A stretch of DNA of 64,000 bases from UBA1731 sp964440985 (GCA_964440985.1 CAYTWE010000005.1:3216-67215), one strand, 5' to 3'; positions 33,039-42,448 are shown, counted from the stretch's first letter. The notes: generated by a model not told the origin, from the sequence alone. Translations and numbers: made by a program.

Positions 33039-35408
33039 ATGAAATGCAGATCTAATGCAGGGTTGTGCGTTGCGGTCATGGCGGCATCGGCCGCATTCTC
33101 CGTCATGGGCGGAGTTGCGCAGGTGAGGTGGCCGGCAAGGCTGTCGTTTTTACGTTCGGGGCTTGAGTTGCGTCCAAGTGTGTTTCTGCCCGGCTGGCGG
33201 CAGATCTCGGCGCACGGTGTCGATGCCGGCAGTGGCGGAGCCGCCGGGTTTGGATTCAATCTTGACGGAGTGCGGGCGACAGGCTGCGGATCGTTCGTGC
33301 CCATGTCGGGCGGCAAGGTGTCGGCGCGATGGATTCTCACGGTCGAAAGGAAGGTTGCCGTTGAGCAGGTCTATCTGACCACCGTCATTCCAGGTATCGT
33401 AAGGGACGGCGGATCGTATGTGACAGACGGAGTGTCGAAGCGGTTTCCTTCAAGGGGCGCAGAGTTCCAGTTCGGTTTCAGCGGCTGCGCAAGGCGGCTT
33501 TCGCTGTCAGATGCCGAAGGGCGAATCCGCGCAACACTTTCGTTCGATTCGCCCGTGCGCATGATGTTTCAGGATGACGCTAAATTCGGCGGCGAGACGT
33601 CGCTGCGTGTCATGCTTCCGGAGAAGGAGCTGCTTCCCGGTCGTCTCTACGGATGGGGAGTGTCCGTTTCGGAGGATGAGCCTGTTTCGGTAGACGAGTT
33701 GAGACCGCTTGCGATAGAGGCGAACGAAAATTGGATTCCGCTCGTTTCGCCGACGGGAGGCATCGTTGCTGGAAGCGCCCTTGACTTCTCCGCTGTGAGC
33801 GGCATTGACGCACCGGCCGGAAAGCATGGGCGCGTCGTCGTCCGAAACGGACATTTCGAGTTCTCCGGACTTCCCGGCGTGCCTCAGCGCTTCTATGGCG
33901 TAAACCTGTGCTTCGGCGCAAACTATTTCCAGACGTTCGAGTCCGCCGACAGGTTTGCGTCCGGACTTGCGAGGCGCGGCTACAATGCCGTGCGTCTGCA
34001 CCATCATGATGGAATGCTTGTGAAGGGGCAGAAGGATTCCGTGACGCTCAATCCGGACAGGATGCGTGAACTTGACGCGCTTGTCGCCGCACTTGCGAAG
34101 AACGGGCTGTACATCACGACAGACGTCTACGTCTCACGTTCAGTGCCATGGCGGGAGCTGGGTATCGACAGGCCGGGTGATGTCGGGATGAATGAGTTCA
34201 AGACGCTTCTGCGCGAAAACGAGGCGGCGTTCTCGAATCTTTGCGCGTTCGCCGGGAACTGGCTTTCCCATGTGAACGTCCACACGGGGCGGCGTTGGGC
34301 GGATGAACCGTCAGTCGCATGGATATCGTTTGTGAACGAGAACTGTCCGGACAATTTCATCAACGGGCTTGATGCCAAGGGGGTGGCTCGGCAGGTTGGG
34401 CTTGAAAACCGATTCTATGCGCGTCTTGCAGATTTTCTGCGCAATGATGTCGGCGCGAAGCAGCTGTTCACCGACCTGAACGGATGGAGCGTCAATCCGC
34501 AATGGAGACCGTGCCGGGAGCGATTTGACTATGTGGATATGCATTTCTACGTGGATCATCCCAGATTTCTCGAAAAGGATTGGAGGCTGCCGAGCGAATG
34601 CGCGAACGAAGTCCCGTTCGCCGGCGGCGAGCCGAAGGGGGCGAATTGGGCCGGACGCTGCAAAGTGCCTGAAAAACCGTTTACGGTCACCGAATGGAAT
34701 TTCGCGGCGCCGGGCAATTACCGGAGCATTGGCGGCATCGCAACGGGTGCATGGGCTGCGCGTGAGGACTGGGATGGTCTGTGGCGCTTTGCGTGGAGCC
34801 ATTCGGTGGACGGTGTGAAGAACCCTTGCGGACAGGCGATGAACTACTTTGATATGTCCGGCGACCCTCTGTCGCTTGCCGGGGAGCGGGCATCGATGTG
34901 TCTGTTCCTGCGCAGGGATTTGGCTTCAGGCAATGCCGCCGCATTTGAGATTGACGGCGACAAAGGGCCACTGCGCCTTTCCACCGGAAGGACGGCCGGC
35001 GGATTTGCAATGCGGGGGCATATCTCCGCAGGTGTGTTCAAGGCAGATGTCGGAGAGACGCCGACTACGATCTGGGCGAGTTCGCTCGATTCTGCGCCGC
35101 TCGCGCAGTCCTGCCGCATTCTTCTCACGCATCTCACCGATGTGCAGAATACCGGCGCCAGGTTTGCCGATCAGTCGATGAAGGTGCTGACGGACTGGGG
35201 ACGGCTGCCGCACCTCATGAGGCGTGGGAAGGCAAAGGTGTCCTTGTCGGTCTCTAACGGACGTTTTTCGGTGTTTTCCTTGAACGGCGACGGAACTCGC
35301 CGCGCTGAAGTGCCGCATTCGTACACCGATGGCGCTCTGTCGTTCACGGCAGATGTGGGCCGAGAGAGCGGTAGCGCATCGTATCTGTATGAGATTGTCC
35401 GCCGCTGA
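33039..35408 (+). CDS. Secreted clan GH-A glycosidase with N-terminal beta domain (GH5-like)
   Basis: A 789-residue exported protein (signal near LCVAVMAASAAFSVMGG). Residues 30-270 form an unassigned beta-rich domain. The TIM barrel starts at RFYGVNLCFGANYF (285) with ARRGYNAVRLHHHDGM. The clan GH-A catalytic pair is visible: acid/base Glu434 in SFVNEN at the end of strand 4 and nucleophile Glu552 in TVTEWNF at the end of strand 7, with YVDMHFYVDHP between. The C-terminal 130 residues look like a beta-sandwich. GH5 or a close relative is likely; GH39 and GH30 are alternatives. I use the ATG at 33039; a TTG at 33021 is also in frame. The gene stands alone. Confidence 0.83.
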   Translation: MKCRSNAGLCVAVMAASAAFSVMGGVAQVRWPARLSFLRSGLELRPSVFLPGWRQISAHGVDAGSGGAAGFGFNLDGVRATGCGSFVPMSGGKVSARWILTVERKVAVEQVYLTTVIPGIVRDGGSYVTDGVSKRFPSRGAEFQFGFSGCARRLSLSDAEGRIRATLSFDSPVRMMFQDDAKFGGETSLRVMLPEKELLPGRLYGWGVSVSEDEPVSVDELRPLAIEANENWIPLVSPTGGIVAGSALDFSAVSGIDAPAGKHGRVVVRNGHFEFSGLPGVPQRFYGVNLCFGANYFQTFESADRFASGLARRGYNAVRLHHHDGMLVKGQKDSVTLNPDRMRELDALVAALAKNGLYITTDVYVSRSVPWRELGIDRPGDVGMNEFKTLLRENEAAFSNLCAFAGNWLSHVNVHTGRRWADEPSVAWISFVNENCPDNFINGLDAKGVARQVGLENRFYARLADFLRNDVGAKQLFTDLNGWSVNPQWRPCRERFDYVDMHFYVDHPRFLEKDWRLPSECANEVPFAGGEPKGANWAGRCKVPEKPFTVTEWNFAAPGNYRSIGGIATGAWAAREDWDGLWRFAWSHSVDGVKNPCGQAMNYFDMSGDPLSLAGERASMCLFLRRDLASGNAAAFEIDGDKGPLRLSTGRTAGGFAMRGHISAGVFKADVGETPTTIWASSLDSAPLAQSCRILLTHLTDVQNTGARFADQSMKVLTDWGRLPHLMRRGKAKVSLSVSNGRFSVFSLNGDGTRRAEVPHSYTDGALSFTADVGRESGSASYLYEIVRR

Positions 35409-35446
35409 CGGTCAGTGGAATTGCACATTTCATTGCATGAATAATC

Positions 35447-35475
35447 TGCATTGCCGTTGCGATATATGCTATAAT
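35447..35475 (+). promoter_or_regulatory. Promoter element, copy 2 of a 29-nt repeated promoter
   Basis: Same element as 16242-16270 (26 of 29 positions identical), ending in TGCTATAAT with the -10 box at 35470-35475. The first ATG follows 17 nt later without a clear ribosome site. Confidence 0.68.
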
Positions 35476-35492
35476 TGCACCTCATTTTTCAG

Positions 35493-36407
35493 ATGATGAC
35501 GCACCAACTGCCAATAATGCTTGTATGGGCCGCCGCTGCGGCCCTGCTCGTGTCGTATGCCGTTGCCATCGCCTCTGAGATAACGTATGTGACGCTGGCC
35601 GACGGACGCAAGACGGAGCGCAAGATCCCTCTCATTTTCCGTCTTCTGCTGCCGTTTGTCCCTAACCTGTCCCGTGTGGTGATGCGTCCGGCGTTTGCCA
35701 AGGCGCGTGAGACGGCGGACTGGATGATTGTCGCGTGCGGACTTGAAGGTCTGCTTACAGGAGCTGAGTTTCTGGCTCTCAAGGTGCTTGTTCCGCTTGT
35801 GTGCGGAACGGTCTGCGCGGCTGTCGTCGTCGCCTTGGGTGCGCTTGCGCCTGATTCGTTCCTTTCCGCAAACGGCCTGCTGTTCATCCTTATGGCTTTC
35901 GCCTATTTCTACGCATATCCGCTTCTTTGGCTGCGCAAGACGCTTAAGAGCCGCCATGCATCGATCATGCTTGCTCTGCCGTTCGTTCTCGACCTGCTTA
36001 CGCTGTCCGTGGAGGCTGGCATGGATTTCATGAGTGCGCTTCAGCGCAATTGCGAACGGCGCAGACTCGACCCGCTGAACGAGGAGCTGATACGCATGAC
36101 ACGCGAGATTCAGATGGGGGTTGCGCGCCGCGTTGCGCTCCGCAACATGGCCGACCGTGTACGGCAGCCGGATCTCAAGGCGGTATCTTACGCACTCATA
36201 CAGGCAGATGAGCTTGGTGTGCCGATCGGACCAATTCTGCGGATACAGTCCGAGCAGCTGCGCACTCGCAGGTTTGACCGTGCGGAGCGCCTGGCGAACG
36301 AGGCACCGGTCAAGATGCTCGGTCCGCTTCTGCTCTGCATCTTTCCGGCGGTCATGATCGTGCTGTTGGCCCCGATACTCATGGAAGCCGTAAAGAATAT
36401 CATGTGA
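35493..36407 (+). CDS. Type II secretion F / TadC-like inner-membrane protein
   Basis: A 304-residue GspF-fold membrane protein of the TadC kind. It has an N-terminal helix (LPIMLVWAAAAALLVSYAVAI), two central segments (PLVCGTVCAAVVVALGAL; FILMAFAYFYAYPLL) and a C-terminal one (LLLCIFPAVMIVLLAPILM). Between them is the conserved cytoplasmic block LPFVLDLLTLSVEAGMDFMSAL, ending LGVPIGPILRIQSEQLRTRR. TadC normally works with TadB and the ATPase TadA to build Flp-type pili; neither is in the window. Its neighbours are FHA and PEGA proteins, so it may serve a dedicated envelope machine. I use the first ATG (35493); the frame opens with TTG at 35475 inside the -10 box. Confidence 0.88.
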   Translation: MMTHQLPIMLVWAAAAALLVSYAVAIASEITYVTLADGRKTERKIPLIFRLLLPFVPNLSRVVMRPAFAKARETADWMIVACGLEGLLTGAEFLALKVLVPLVCGTVCAAVVVALGALAPDSFLSANGLLFILMAFAYFYAYPLLWLRKTLKSRHASIMLALPFVLDLLTLSVEAGMDFMSALQRNCERRRLDPLNEELIRMTREIQMGVARRVALRNMADRVRQPDLKAVSYALIQADELGVPIGPILRIQSEQLRTRRFDRAERLANEAPVKMLGPLLLCIFPAVMIVLLAPILMEAVKNIM

Positions 36408-36421
36408 AGGAGAGGTTTTGC

Positions 36422-37756
36422 ATGGAGACAAGAACACCAGATCTGCTGATGACCGCCGGTCCGCTGAAAGGGAGGCGGTTTACGGTCACCGATTCGGGGA
36501 TGCGCCTTGGGCGGTCTTCATCGTGTGAGATATCCATCTCCGACATATCGCTTTCGCGCAACCAGTGCCTTTTCGAGCTGCGTGACGGCAAGGTCTGGAT
36601 CACCGACCTTGCGAGCGCGAACGGAACAACCGTCAACGGCGAGGAGCTGGGATCGTCAAGTCGCGAGCTTGTGCCCGGAGACCGCGTCCAGGCCGGCGAC
36701 AGCGAACTTGTGCTTGTGGACGAATCCGCACCGGATGGAACAGACGTTGAAGATGGGCAGATGCCTGGGGATGTCGATCTCGGGCTCTCACCAAAAGGTG
36801 ACGAGGCGGCGGATGAAGGCGCGGCTCCATCTGCGGGATCTCCGATGCGCCTGGTGCTTTGGCTTGCGCTCGTGCTTGTGCTGGCCGGATCTGCCGTCGC
36901 CGTGCTGCTCGTTCCGCGTACTCCCGCAGACGATGCGGCGACAGTGGCGAAGCCGCTTGCCCACGCCAAGCTGTGGTCGGTGACGTACGAAAAGGTCGAG
37001 GCGAGCCCGAAGGGGATTTGCCGCTATGCCATCGAAGTCGATGCGCACGGAACGATGTCTGTCGCACTGGACGACGTTCCGGACAGCAACAGGCACGTGA
37101 AGAAGTCGGCGGCGCTCTCCGACAAGGCGAAGGCGGAACTTGACAGAATGTTCTCGTCCTCTGCGCTGTACAGGTTGGAGAGCGAATATGCCGGTCCGGC
37201 GCGTCCTGGTGAGCTTGTGCGCTACGAACTGCGCATATCGCGCGGCGGCAAGGTGTTCTCCTGCCTTGTTGAGAATGCACCTGAACCGCCCGCGTTTCGC
37301 GAGACGCGCCTTGCGCTTGAGACATTCTCGCAGAACGAGCTTGGCGTGTGGGCCATCCAGTACTCCGGTGAGAAGCTTACGGAGATGAGCCTTGAGGCTC
37401 GCCGCTCCGCCGACGCCAAGTGGGAGGAGCGGGACGTCAACTACGGGAACCTTGCCGCCGCCCTGAAGCTGTATGACGAAGCCGTGCAGGATCTGGAGAC
37501 CGTGAACCCGAAACCTGTGGACTACGGCGAACTGATCGCAAAGCGCGACATAGTAAAGGCGGAGTTGGATCGCCGCTACAAGGATCAGCGGTTCGAGGCC
37601 GATCGGGCGGTAAACATGGGTGATTGGGAAAGGGCGCGTCGTGAACTGAGGATTCTGTGCGAACTCGTGCCGGACCAGAGTGATCCGCGCCATGCCGAGG
37701 CCGCCGCAAAGCTTATGGATGTCGACAACCGCCTCAAGAAGGGAGGCCTGAAATGA
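36422..37756 (+). CDS. Membrane-anchored FHA-domain protein
   Basis: A 444-residue protein. Residues 1-100 form an FHA phosphothreonine-binding domain with the key blocks GMRLGRSSSCEI, ISLSRNQCLF (His of the usual S-x-x-H replaced by Asn) and SANGTTVNGEEL. An acidic linker follows (100-130), then one membrane helix (RLVLWLALVLVLAGSAVAVLLV, about 143-164) and an extracytoplasmic region. The last 120 residues are charged helices (AALKLYDEAVQDLET, WERARRELRILCELVP) resembling TPR units. The ATG at 36422 is preceded by AAGGAG at 36407-36412. Its gene lies between the TadC-like and PEGA genes, suggesting signalling from a Ser/Thr kinase to an envelope apparatus. No kinase is in the window. Confidence 0.88.
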   Translation: METRTPDLLMTAGPLKGRRFTVTDSGMRLGRSSSCEISISDISLSRNQCLFELRDGKVWITDLASANGTTVNGEELGSSSRELVPGDRVQAGDSELVLVDESAPDGTDVEDGQMPGDVDLGLSPKGDEAADEGAAPSAGSPMRLVLWLALVLVLAGSAVAVLLVPRTPADDAATVAKPLAHAKLWSVTYEKVEASPKGICRYAIEVDAHGTMSVALDDVPDSNRHVKKSAALSDKAKAELDRMFSSSALYRLESEYAGPARPGELVRYELRISRGGKVFSCLVENAPEPPAFRETRLALETFSQNELGVWAIQYSGEKLTEMSLEARRSADAKWEERDVNYGNLAAALKLYDEAVQDLETVNPKPVDYGELIAKRDIVKAELDRRYKDQRFEADRAVNMGDWERARRELRILCELVPDQSDPRHAEAAAKLMDVDNRLKKGGLK

Positions 37757-39090
37757 GTATGCTTCGTTCAGCGTTTAAAGGGCTCTTCAGCCTTGTGGCC
37801 GTCGCAGCCGCCGCAGTCGCGCTTGCGGCCACGCCCACGCGCATTGACGTTACAGCCCGTCCTGAGGGGGCGAAGGTTCTGGTGGATGGCGTATCCAAGG
37901 GCGTGACGCCGGTGTCGGTGTTCGATGTAGAGGCGGGGAGCCATCTGCTTCGCATCGAGGCGGACGGTCATCGCTTCATTGAGGAGGTGGTTTCGGTTAA
38001 GGACGGGGATTTCCTGCGCAAGGACTACGAACTTGAGCAGGAGACCGGACTTCTTCTCGTCAAGACCGAACCCGAAGGCGCAAACGTCAAGTACGGCGGC
38101 GTCTCGCTCGGTGTCACGCCGCTGCTTGTGACCACGCTTTTGACGGACAGGTCGTATCCGCTTGAGCTTGAGAGTCTTGGCTATCAGTCTAAGCGCATAA
38201 ACGTTACGCTCGCCGGGCGTACACCTGTCGCCGTGACGGAGAAGCTTGTGCTTGATTCCGGTGTGGTGGACTGCAGGACGGAGCCGGCTGGGGCGTCGGT
38301 GCTTGTGAACGGCATCGTGCGCGGGACGACGCCGTGCGTCGTCGAGCGCATCCCCAAGGGATATGCCACATTCGTCTTCAAGCTCAAAGGGTATGTGGAT
38401 GAAAAGCGCGAACTGCGAATCGCTCCCGGAGACAGGCAGCAGCTTTCACTCTCAATGCAGGGACGCCCGGCAAGTATGTCCGTGATATCGTCGCCGGAGG
38501 GAGCACGCGTCACGATTGACGACAACTACGCCGGCAAGACGCCGATAACCGTTTCGCCGGTGCGTCCTGGCGTGCATACCATCAAGGCGGAGCTTGCGGG
38601 CTATGCGCCTGTGTTCAAGACCGTGGTGGTGGAAAACGGCGGTGAAGTGACGGAGATGTTCAGGTTTGAGTCCGTGCTCGGATGGATAGAGATCTCCACT
38701 ACGCCGCCGGGCGCGAGAATCCTGCTTGACGGCAAGGCCGTAGGAATCACAGCCGCGCATCGCGGAAAGAAGGCCGATCTTTCCGGCGTTAAATCGGACG
38801 TCATGTATCTCCGCGACATAGAGGCCGGCGAACACGAGATCGTTGCGCATATGCGCGGGTATGCGGACTTCAAGCGCAAGATAAACGTCGTGGCGAAGAA
38901 ATGCACCCCGATAACCGTGCGCATGAAACGGATATTCATTGCCGATACTGAGATCGAGACCGTGAACGGCACATATCGCGGTGTACTGATGGACAGCGAC
39001 AACCCCGACACCTACAGGCTTGAGGTCAAAGAGGGCATCACGCAGGATTTCCGGAAGACCGACGTGCGGACAATCAAGACAATCGATTGA
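37753..39090 (+). CDS. Exported protein with five PEGA domains
   Basis: A 445-residue protein with a signal peptide (FKGLFSLVAVAAAAVALA) followed by tandem PEGA domains. The defining motif recurs as ARPEGAKVLVDGVSKGVTP, TEPEGANVKYGGVSLGVTP, TEPAGASVLVNGIVRGTTP, SSPEGARVTIDDNYAGKTP and TTPPGARILLDGKAVG, each ending in a G-x-H-x-I/V-x-A-E strand. PEGA domains are extracytoplasmic beta-sandwiches found in surface-layer and polysaccharide-binding proteins. The last 60 residues (ETVNGTYRGVLMDSDNPDTY) look like a separate small domain. It overlaps the FHA gene by 4 nt and tlyA by 3 nt, so it is translated in step with both. Confidence 0.9.
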   Translation: MSMLRSAFKGLFSLVAVAAAAVALAATPTRIDVTARPEGAKVLVDGVSKGVTPVSVFDVEAGSHLLRIEADGHRFIEEVVSVKDGDFLRKDYELEQETGLLLVKTEPEGANVKYGGVSLGVTPLLVTTLLTDRSYPLELESLGYQSKRINVTLAGRTPVAVTEKLVLDSGVVDCRTEPAGASVLVNGIVRGTTPCVVERIPKGYATFVFKLKGYVDEKRELRIAPGDRQQLSLSMQGRPASMSVISSPEGARVTIDDNYAGKTPITVSPVRPGVHTIKAELAGYAPVFKTVVVENGGEVTEMFRFESVLGWIEISTTPPGARILLDGKAVGITAAHRGKKADLSGVKSDVMYLRDIEAGEHEIVAHMRGYADFKRKINVVAKKCTPITVRMKRIFIADTEIETVNGTYRGVLMDSDNPDTYRLEVKEGITQDFRKTDVRTIKTID

Positions 39091-39848
39091 TGAAGCAGCG
39101 TCTTGACCATGCACTTGCCGAACGAGGCCTTGCCGCTTCGCGCACCGCAGCCCAGGCGCTTGTCCTCGAAGGCAAGGTGCGTGTGAACGGGCAGGTGGCG
39201 GTGAAGTCTGCGCAGACCGTTCTTGAAAGCGACAGCATTGAGGTGGAGGCGCCGCCGAGGTTCGTCTCCCGTGGCGGAGAAAAGCTTGAAGGGGCGTTCG
39301 CCGCATTCTCTGGCCTTGACGTTGCCGGCCGCGTGTGTCTCGATGTCGGATCGTCCACAGGCGGATTCACAGACTGCCTTCTTCAGCATGGGGCGCTCCG
39401 CGTGATGGCCGTTGATGTCGGCACAAACCAGCTTGCGTGGAAACTGCGTTCCGATCCGAGGGTGTGGGTGCGGGAGAATTTCAACGCACGCTACCTTACG
39501 GCGCAAGACCTTCCGGAAAGGCCGTCCCGCGCCGTCACGGACGTAAGCTTCATATCGCTCAAGCTTATACTTCCGCCGATGGCGGAGGTGCTTGAGCCTG
39601 GAGGCGAGATTGTGTCCCTCATCAAGCCTCAGTTTGAGGCGGGACGCGGACTTGCACCCGGCGGAGTGGTGTCCGATCCGGCGGTGCGCCGTCATGTGGT
39701 GGAGGACATCACGGCGTTTGGGCAGGACGCCCTCGGGCTTTCGCTGCTTGGGGTCGCGGAGTCCCCGATACGCGGCCGCGACAAGGGAAATGTGGAGTAT
39801 CTTGCGTGGTGGCGCAAGCCGGTCAATCCGCCTGGAGGCGTTGAATGA
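39090..39848 (+). CDS. tlyA: TlyA family rRNA 2'-O-methyltransferase
   Basis: A 252-residue cytoplasmic enzyme. An S4 RNA-binding domain occupies residues 1-60 (KQRLDHALAERGLAASRTAAQ; the remainder VRVNGQVAVKSAQ). A FtsJ-like SAM-dependent methyltransferase follows with CLDVGSSTGGFTDCLLQ as the SAM motif, then AVDVGTNQL and LIKPQFEAGRG, all diagnostic for TlyA/YqxC. The family methylates cytidines of 16S and 23S rRNA, where capreomycin binds. I use the ATG at 39090, which overlaps the PEGA stop in TGATG. It overlaps the next gene by 4 nt. Confidence 0.94.
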   Translation: MKQRLDHALAERGLAASRTAAQALVLEGKVRVNGQVAVKSAQTVLESDSIEVEAPPRFVSRGGEKLEGAFAAFSGLDVAGRVCLDVGSSTGGFTDCLLQHGALRVMAVDVGTNQLAWKLRSDPRVWVRENFNARYLTAQDLPERPSRAVTDVSFISLKLILPPMAEVLEPGGEIVSLIKPQFEAGRGLAPGGVVSDPAVRRHVVEDITAFGQDALGLSLLGVAESPIRGRDKGNVEYLAWWRKPVNPPGGVE

Positions 39849-40246
39849 TGAGAGACGTTTCAATTTTCGTTCTTGCTGCGGCGATGGCATTCGCCGGCGG
39901 ATGTGCGCATGAAACGTACATCGCCGACGCAAAGCATCCAGAAGTGGAGTACACGGAAGCCGGCGATCTGAAATGGCGCGGAAGGTTCATAGAGCCGGAG
40001 GAGTTGCCGCACCTGCTCAGGAAGTCGGAAGTCGACGTAAAGTCGCAGATCGACATCCGTGTGCCGCAGAACATCCGCAGCCTGAAGGGGCCGAGACAGC
40101 TTCTGTTCATGCTTCGCAGGGCGGGATACACACGTGGAGTGCTCGTGACCGAGAAGAAGGCGTACTCCAGGGCTTCGTCTCCGCCCAAGATGGATGCGGT
40201 GCGGCCGGACGCCTATCCGCAGAAACGCAAAATACGCTACAAATGA
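39845..40246 (+). CDS. Small predicted lipoprotein
   Basis: A 133-residue protein of unknown function. The N-terminus is a lipoprotein signal: RDVSIFVLAAAMAFAGGC, with the lipobox AGGC giving Cys20. The mature part includes KWRGRFIEPEELPHLL and DIRVPQNIRSLKGPRQLLFM. The segment near LRRAGYTRGVLVTEKK superficially recalls ExbD/TolR periplasmic domains, but there is no membrane helix of that type. It overlaps tlyA in ATGATGA and is 31 nt from ligA, so it belongs to the same operon as the TadC-like, FHA and PEGA genes. It could be an accessory of that envelope apparatus. Confidence 0.72.
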   Translation: MMRDVSIFVLAAAMAFAGGCAHETYIADAKHPEVEYTEAGDLKWRGRFIEPEELPHLLRKSEVDVKSQIDIRVPQNIRSLKGPRQLLFMLRRAGYTRGVLVTEKKAYSRASSPPKMDAVRPDAYPQKRKIRYK

Positions 40247-40277
40247 CGATTGCGCAGCGCTGCAATCCCCCTTTGAT

Positions 40278-42380
40278 ATGACGGATAAGGAAAACATCAG
40301 GAAACGCATAGACTTCTTGCGGGCGGAGATCGAGAGGCACGACCGCCTCTACTATGTGGAGGCTCGTCCCGTCATAGGCGACAGGGACTACGATCTGCTG
40401 TACGACGAGCTGCTTAGGCTTGAGAGCGAAAACCCTGAGTTCCGTTCGGAGACATCCCCCACTCAGAGGGTATCCGGCGATACGGTGGAGGGCTTTGCCG
40501 AGGTGCGCCATTCCCCGCCGATGCAGTCGCTCGACAAGGTGCATTCGAAAGGTGAGCTTGCCGACTTTGATGCGATGGTGCGCCGTGAGACTTCTGATTT
40601 CACGTACAGCGTAGAGCCGAAGATAGATGGCGTATCGATTTCGCTCAGATATGAAGGGCGGCAGCTCGTGTGTGCGGCGACGCGCGGCAACGGCAAGGTC
40701 GGCGACGACGTCACCCTGAACGTGAAGACAATCCGCTCCGTCCCGCTTCGTCTGCCGCCGGATGCGCCGGAAGTTGTGGAGGTTCGCGGAGAGGTCTACA
40801 TGACCCGCGACGGATTCGTGGAGCTGAACCGGCGTGAGGAGGAGGTTGGACACGAGCCGTTCGCGAATCCGCGCAACGCGGCGGCCGGATCCCTCAAGCA
40901 GCGCAGCGCCAAGGATGCGGCGACACGGCCGCTCGATGTTGTGATCTACAACGCAGGCGGCGTCGGATGCGACGGATTCGCCACCCATGAGGAGATGATA
41001 TCCGCATTCAGGCGCTGGGGTTTCCCGGTGTCGCCATGGTCGAGGGTCTGTGCCACGATGAACGAGGTGTTTGCGGCGATCGACGAGCTTGAGAGGCTGC
41101 GGCATACGTTCAGGTTTGAGATCGACGGCGCCGTCGTGAAGCTGAACGAACGCGCACTGTACGCTTCGCTCGGCGCAACGGCGCATGGCCCAAGATGGGC
41201 GCGGGCGTACAAGTATGCGCCAGAGCGGGTGGAGACGGTCGTCGAGGGGATCACTGTGCAGGTTGGGCGCACAGGTGTGCTTACGCCTGTCGCGGAGCTT
41301 AAGCCGGTGGAGCTTGCCGGATCTACGATCTCCCGTGCCACGCTGCACAACGCCGACCAGATTGCGCGTCAGGACATCCGCATCGGCGATCATGTATGGC
41401 TCGTCAAGGCGGGCGATGTCATACCGGCCATAGAGTCATCGATTCCGCAGAAGCGCACCGGCGCAGAAACGGTGTTCGCCATGCCGTCCGCCTGTCCGGT
41501 CTGCGGCGGAACGGTGGAGCGTATTGAGGGCGAGGTCGCTCTGCGTTGCATGAACCCCGGCTGCCGTGCGCAGCTTGCCCGCCGCACAGTGCATTTCGCC
41601 TCCCGCAATGCACTTGATCTCAAGGCGCTTGGAGAAACGGCAATCGATGCGCTTGTGGAGCAGCGGTGGATTTCCGATCCTCTCGACCTGTTCAACCTCG
41701 AGGAGTCTCGGCTTGCATCGTTGAGAATAACGGGGCGTCTGTTCGGACGGAAAGCCGAATCGGTCGCGAAAGCGCTCGCCGCGGCACGTTCCCTGCCTCT
41801 GAACAGATGGCTGTTTGCGATCGGAATACCGGGCGTAGGCGAAACGGTCGCGGCGGATATAGCCGATCAGCATGAGAGGTTCTCCGACCTTGACGGCTCA
41901 GAGGTGCTTAAGGACGTAATCGAGAACGATGCACTTAAGGGTAAGGCCCGCAGAATACTTGCCATCAAGGCGGATGCCGCCAAGGCTGTTCTTGATTTCT
42001 TCAGAAGCGAATACGGCAGAAGGTGTCTTGCCAGGATGCAGGAGCTTGGCATTGACCCAAAGCGCGCCGCAAAGGGCGCGGTGGCGTCCGAAGGCCCGCT
42101 TGTCGGCAAGGGATGTGTGCTGACCGGTACGCTGTCGCGTCCGAGAGGCGAATACGCGGAGTTGATACGCATGGCCGGCGGCATTGTGCAGAGTGCGGTC
42201 ACGTCGAACACAAGATACCTTATCGCCGGCGAAAACACCGGTGCGACAAAGACGGCGAAGGCGCGTCAGCTTGGTGTGCAGATCATAGGCGAGACGGAAC
42301 TGAAGACGCTTCTCGGAAGTCCGGAATCAGGATCGGATGCGGGTGCTGCGGACACGCTGAAGCAGGGATCTCTGTTCTGA
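40278..42380 (+). CDS. ligA: NAD-dependent DNA ligase
   Basis: LigA seals nicks during replication and repair. The 700-residue protein has all domains in order: Ia (1-70, with DRLYYVEARPVIGDRDYDLL as the NMN-binding patch), the adenylation domain with catalytic Lys115 in EPKIDG, the OB fold, a zinc finger (CPVCGG and later CMNPGC), helix-hairpin-helix repeats (NRWLFAIGIPGVGETVAADIA) and a C-terminal BRCT domain (CVLTGTLSRPRGEYAELI). KIDG replaces the common KLDG/KVDG. Length is normal. I use the ATG at 40278, 31 nt after the lipoprotein gene; the frame from 40194 overlaps that gene. Confidence 0.97.
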   Translation: MTDKENIRKRIDFLRAEIERHDRLYYVEARPVIGDRDYDLLYDELLRLESENPEFRSETSPTQRVSGDTVEGFAEVRHSPPMQSLDKVHSKGELADFDAMVRRETSDFTYSVEPKIDGVSISLRYEGRQLVCAATRGNGKVGDDVTLNVKTIRSVPLRLPPDAPEVVEVRGEVYMTRDGFVELNRREEEVGHEPFANPRNAAAGSLKQRSAKDAATRPLDVVIYNAGGVGCDGFATHEEMISAFRRWGFPVSPWSRVCATMNEVFAAIDELERLRHTFRFEIDGAVVKLNERALYASLGATAHGPRWARAYKYAPERVETVVEGITVQVGRTGVLTPVAELKPVELAGSTISRATLHNADQIARQDIRIGDHVWLVKAGDVIPAIESSIPQKRTGAETVFAMPSACPVCGGTVERIEGEVALRCMNPGCRAQLARRTVHFASRNALDLKALGETAIDALVEQRWISDPLDLFNLEESRLASLRITGRLFGRKAESVAKALAAARSLPLNRWLFAIGIPGVGETVAADIADQHERFSDLDGSEVLKDVIENDALKGKARRILAIKADAAKAVLDFFRSEYGRRCLARMQELGIDPKRAAKGAVASEGPLVGKGCVLTGTLSRPRGEYAELIRMAGGIVQSAVTSNTRYLIAGENTGATKTAKARQLGVQIIGETELKTLLGSPESGSDAGAADTLKQGSLF

Positions 42381-42432
42381 CCCGCATTTCCGCGCGGACG
42401 GAATGCCGCTGCGGTTTTGAATCTCCGGCGTG

Positions 42433-42441
42433 TGGTATAAT
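42433..42441 (+). promoter_or_regulatory. Extended -10 box TGGTATAAT of the transglutaminase-like gene
   Basis: TGGTATAAT, then TCGCCAC (7 nt), then ATG at 42449: a predicted leaderless transcript. Confidence 0.78.
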
Positions 42442-42448
42442 TCGCCAC

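Noticed and set aside
42384..42406. Imperfect inverted repeat after ligA as a terminator
   Set aside because: The stem has a bulge and is followed by only four Ts, and the next promoter lies 27 nt further on; support is too weak.
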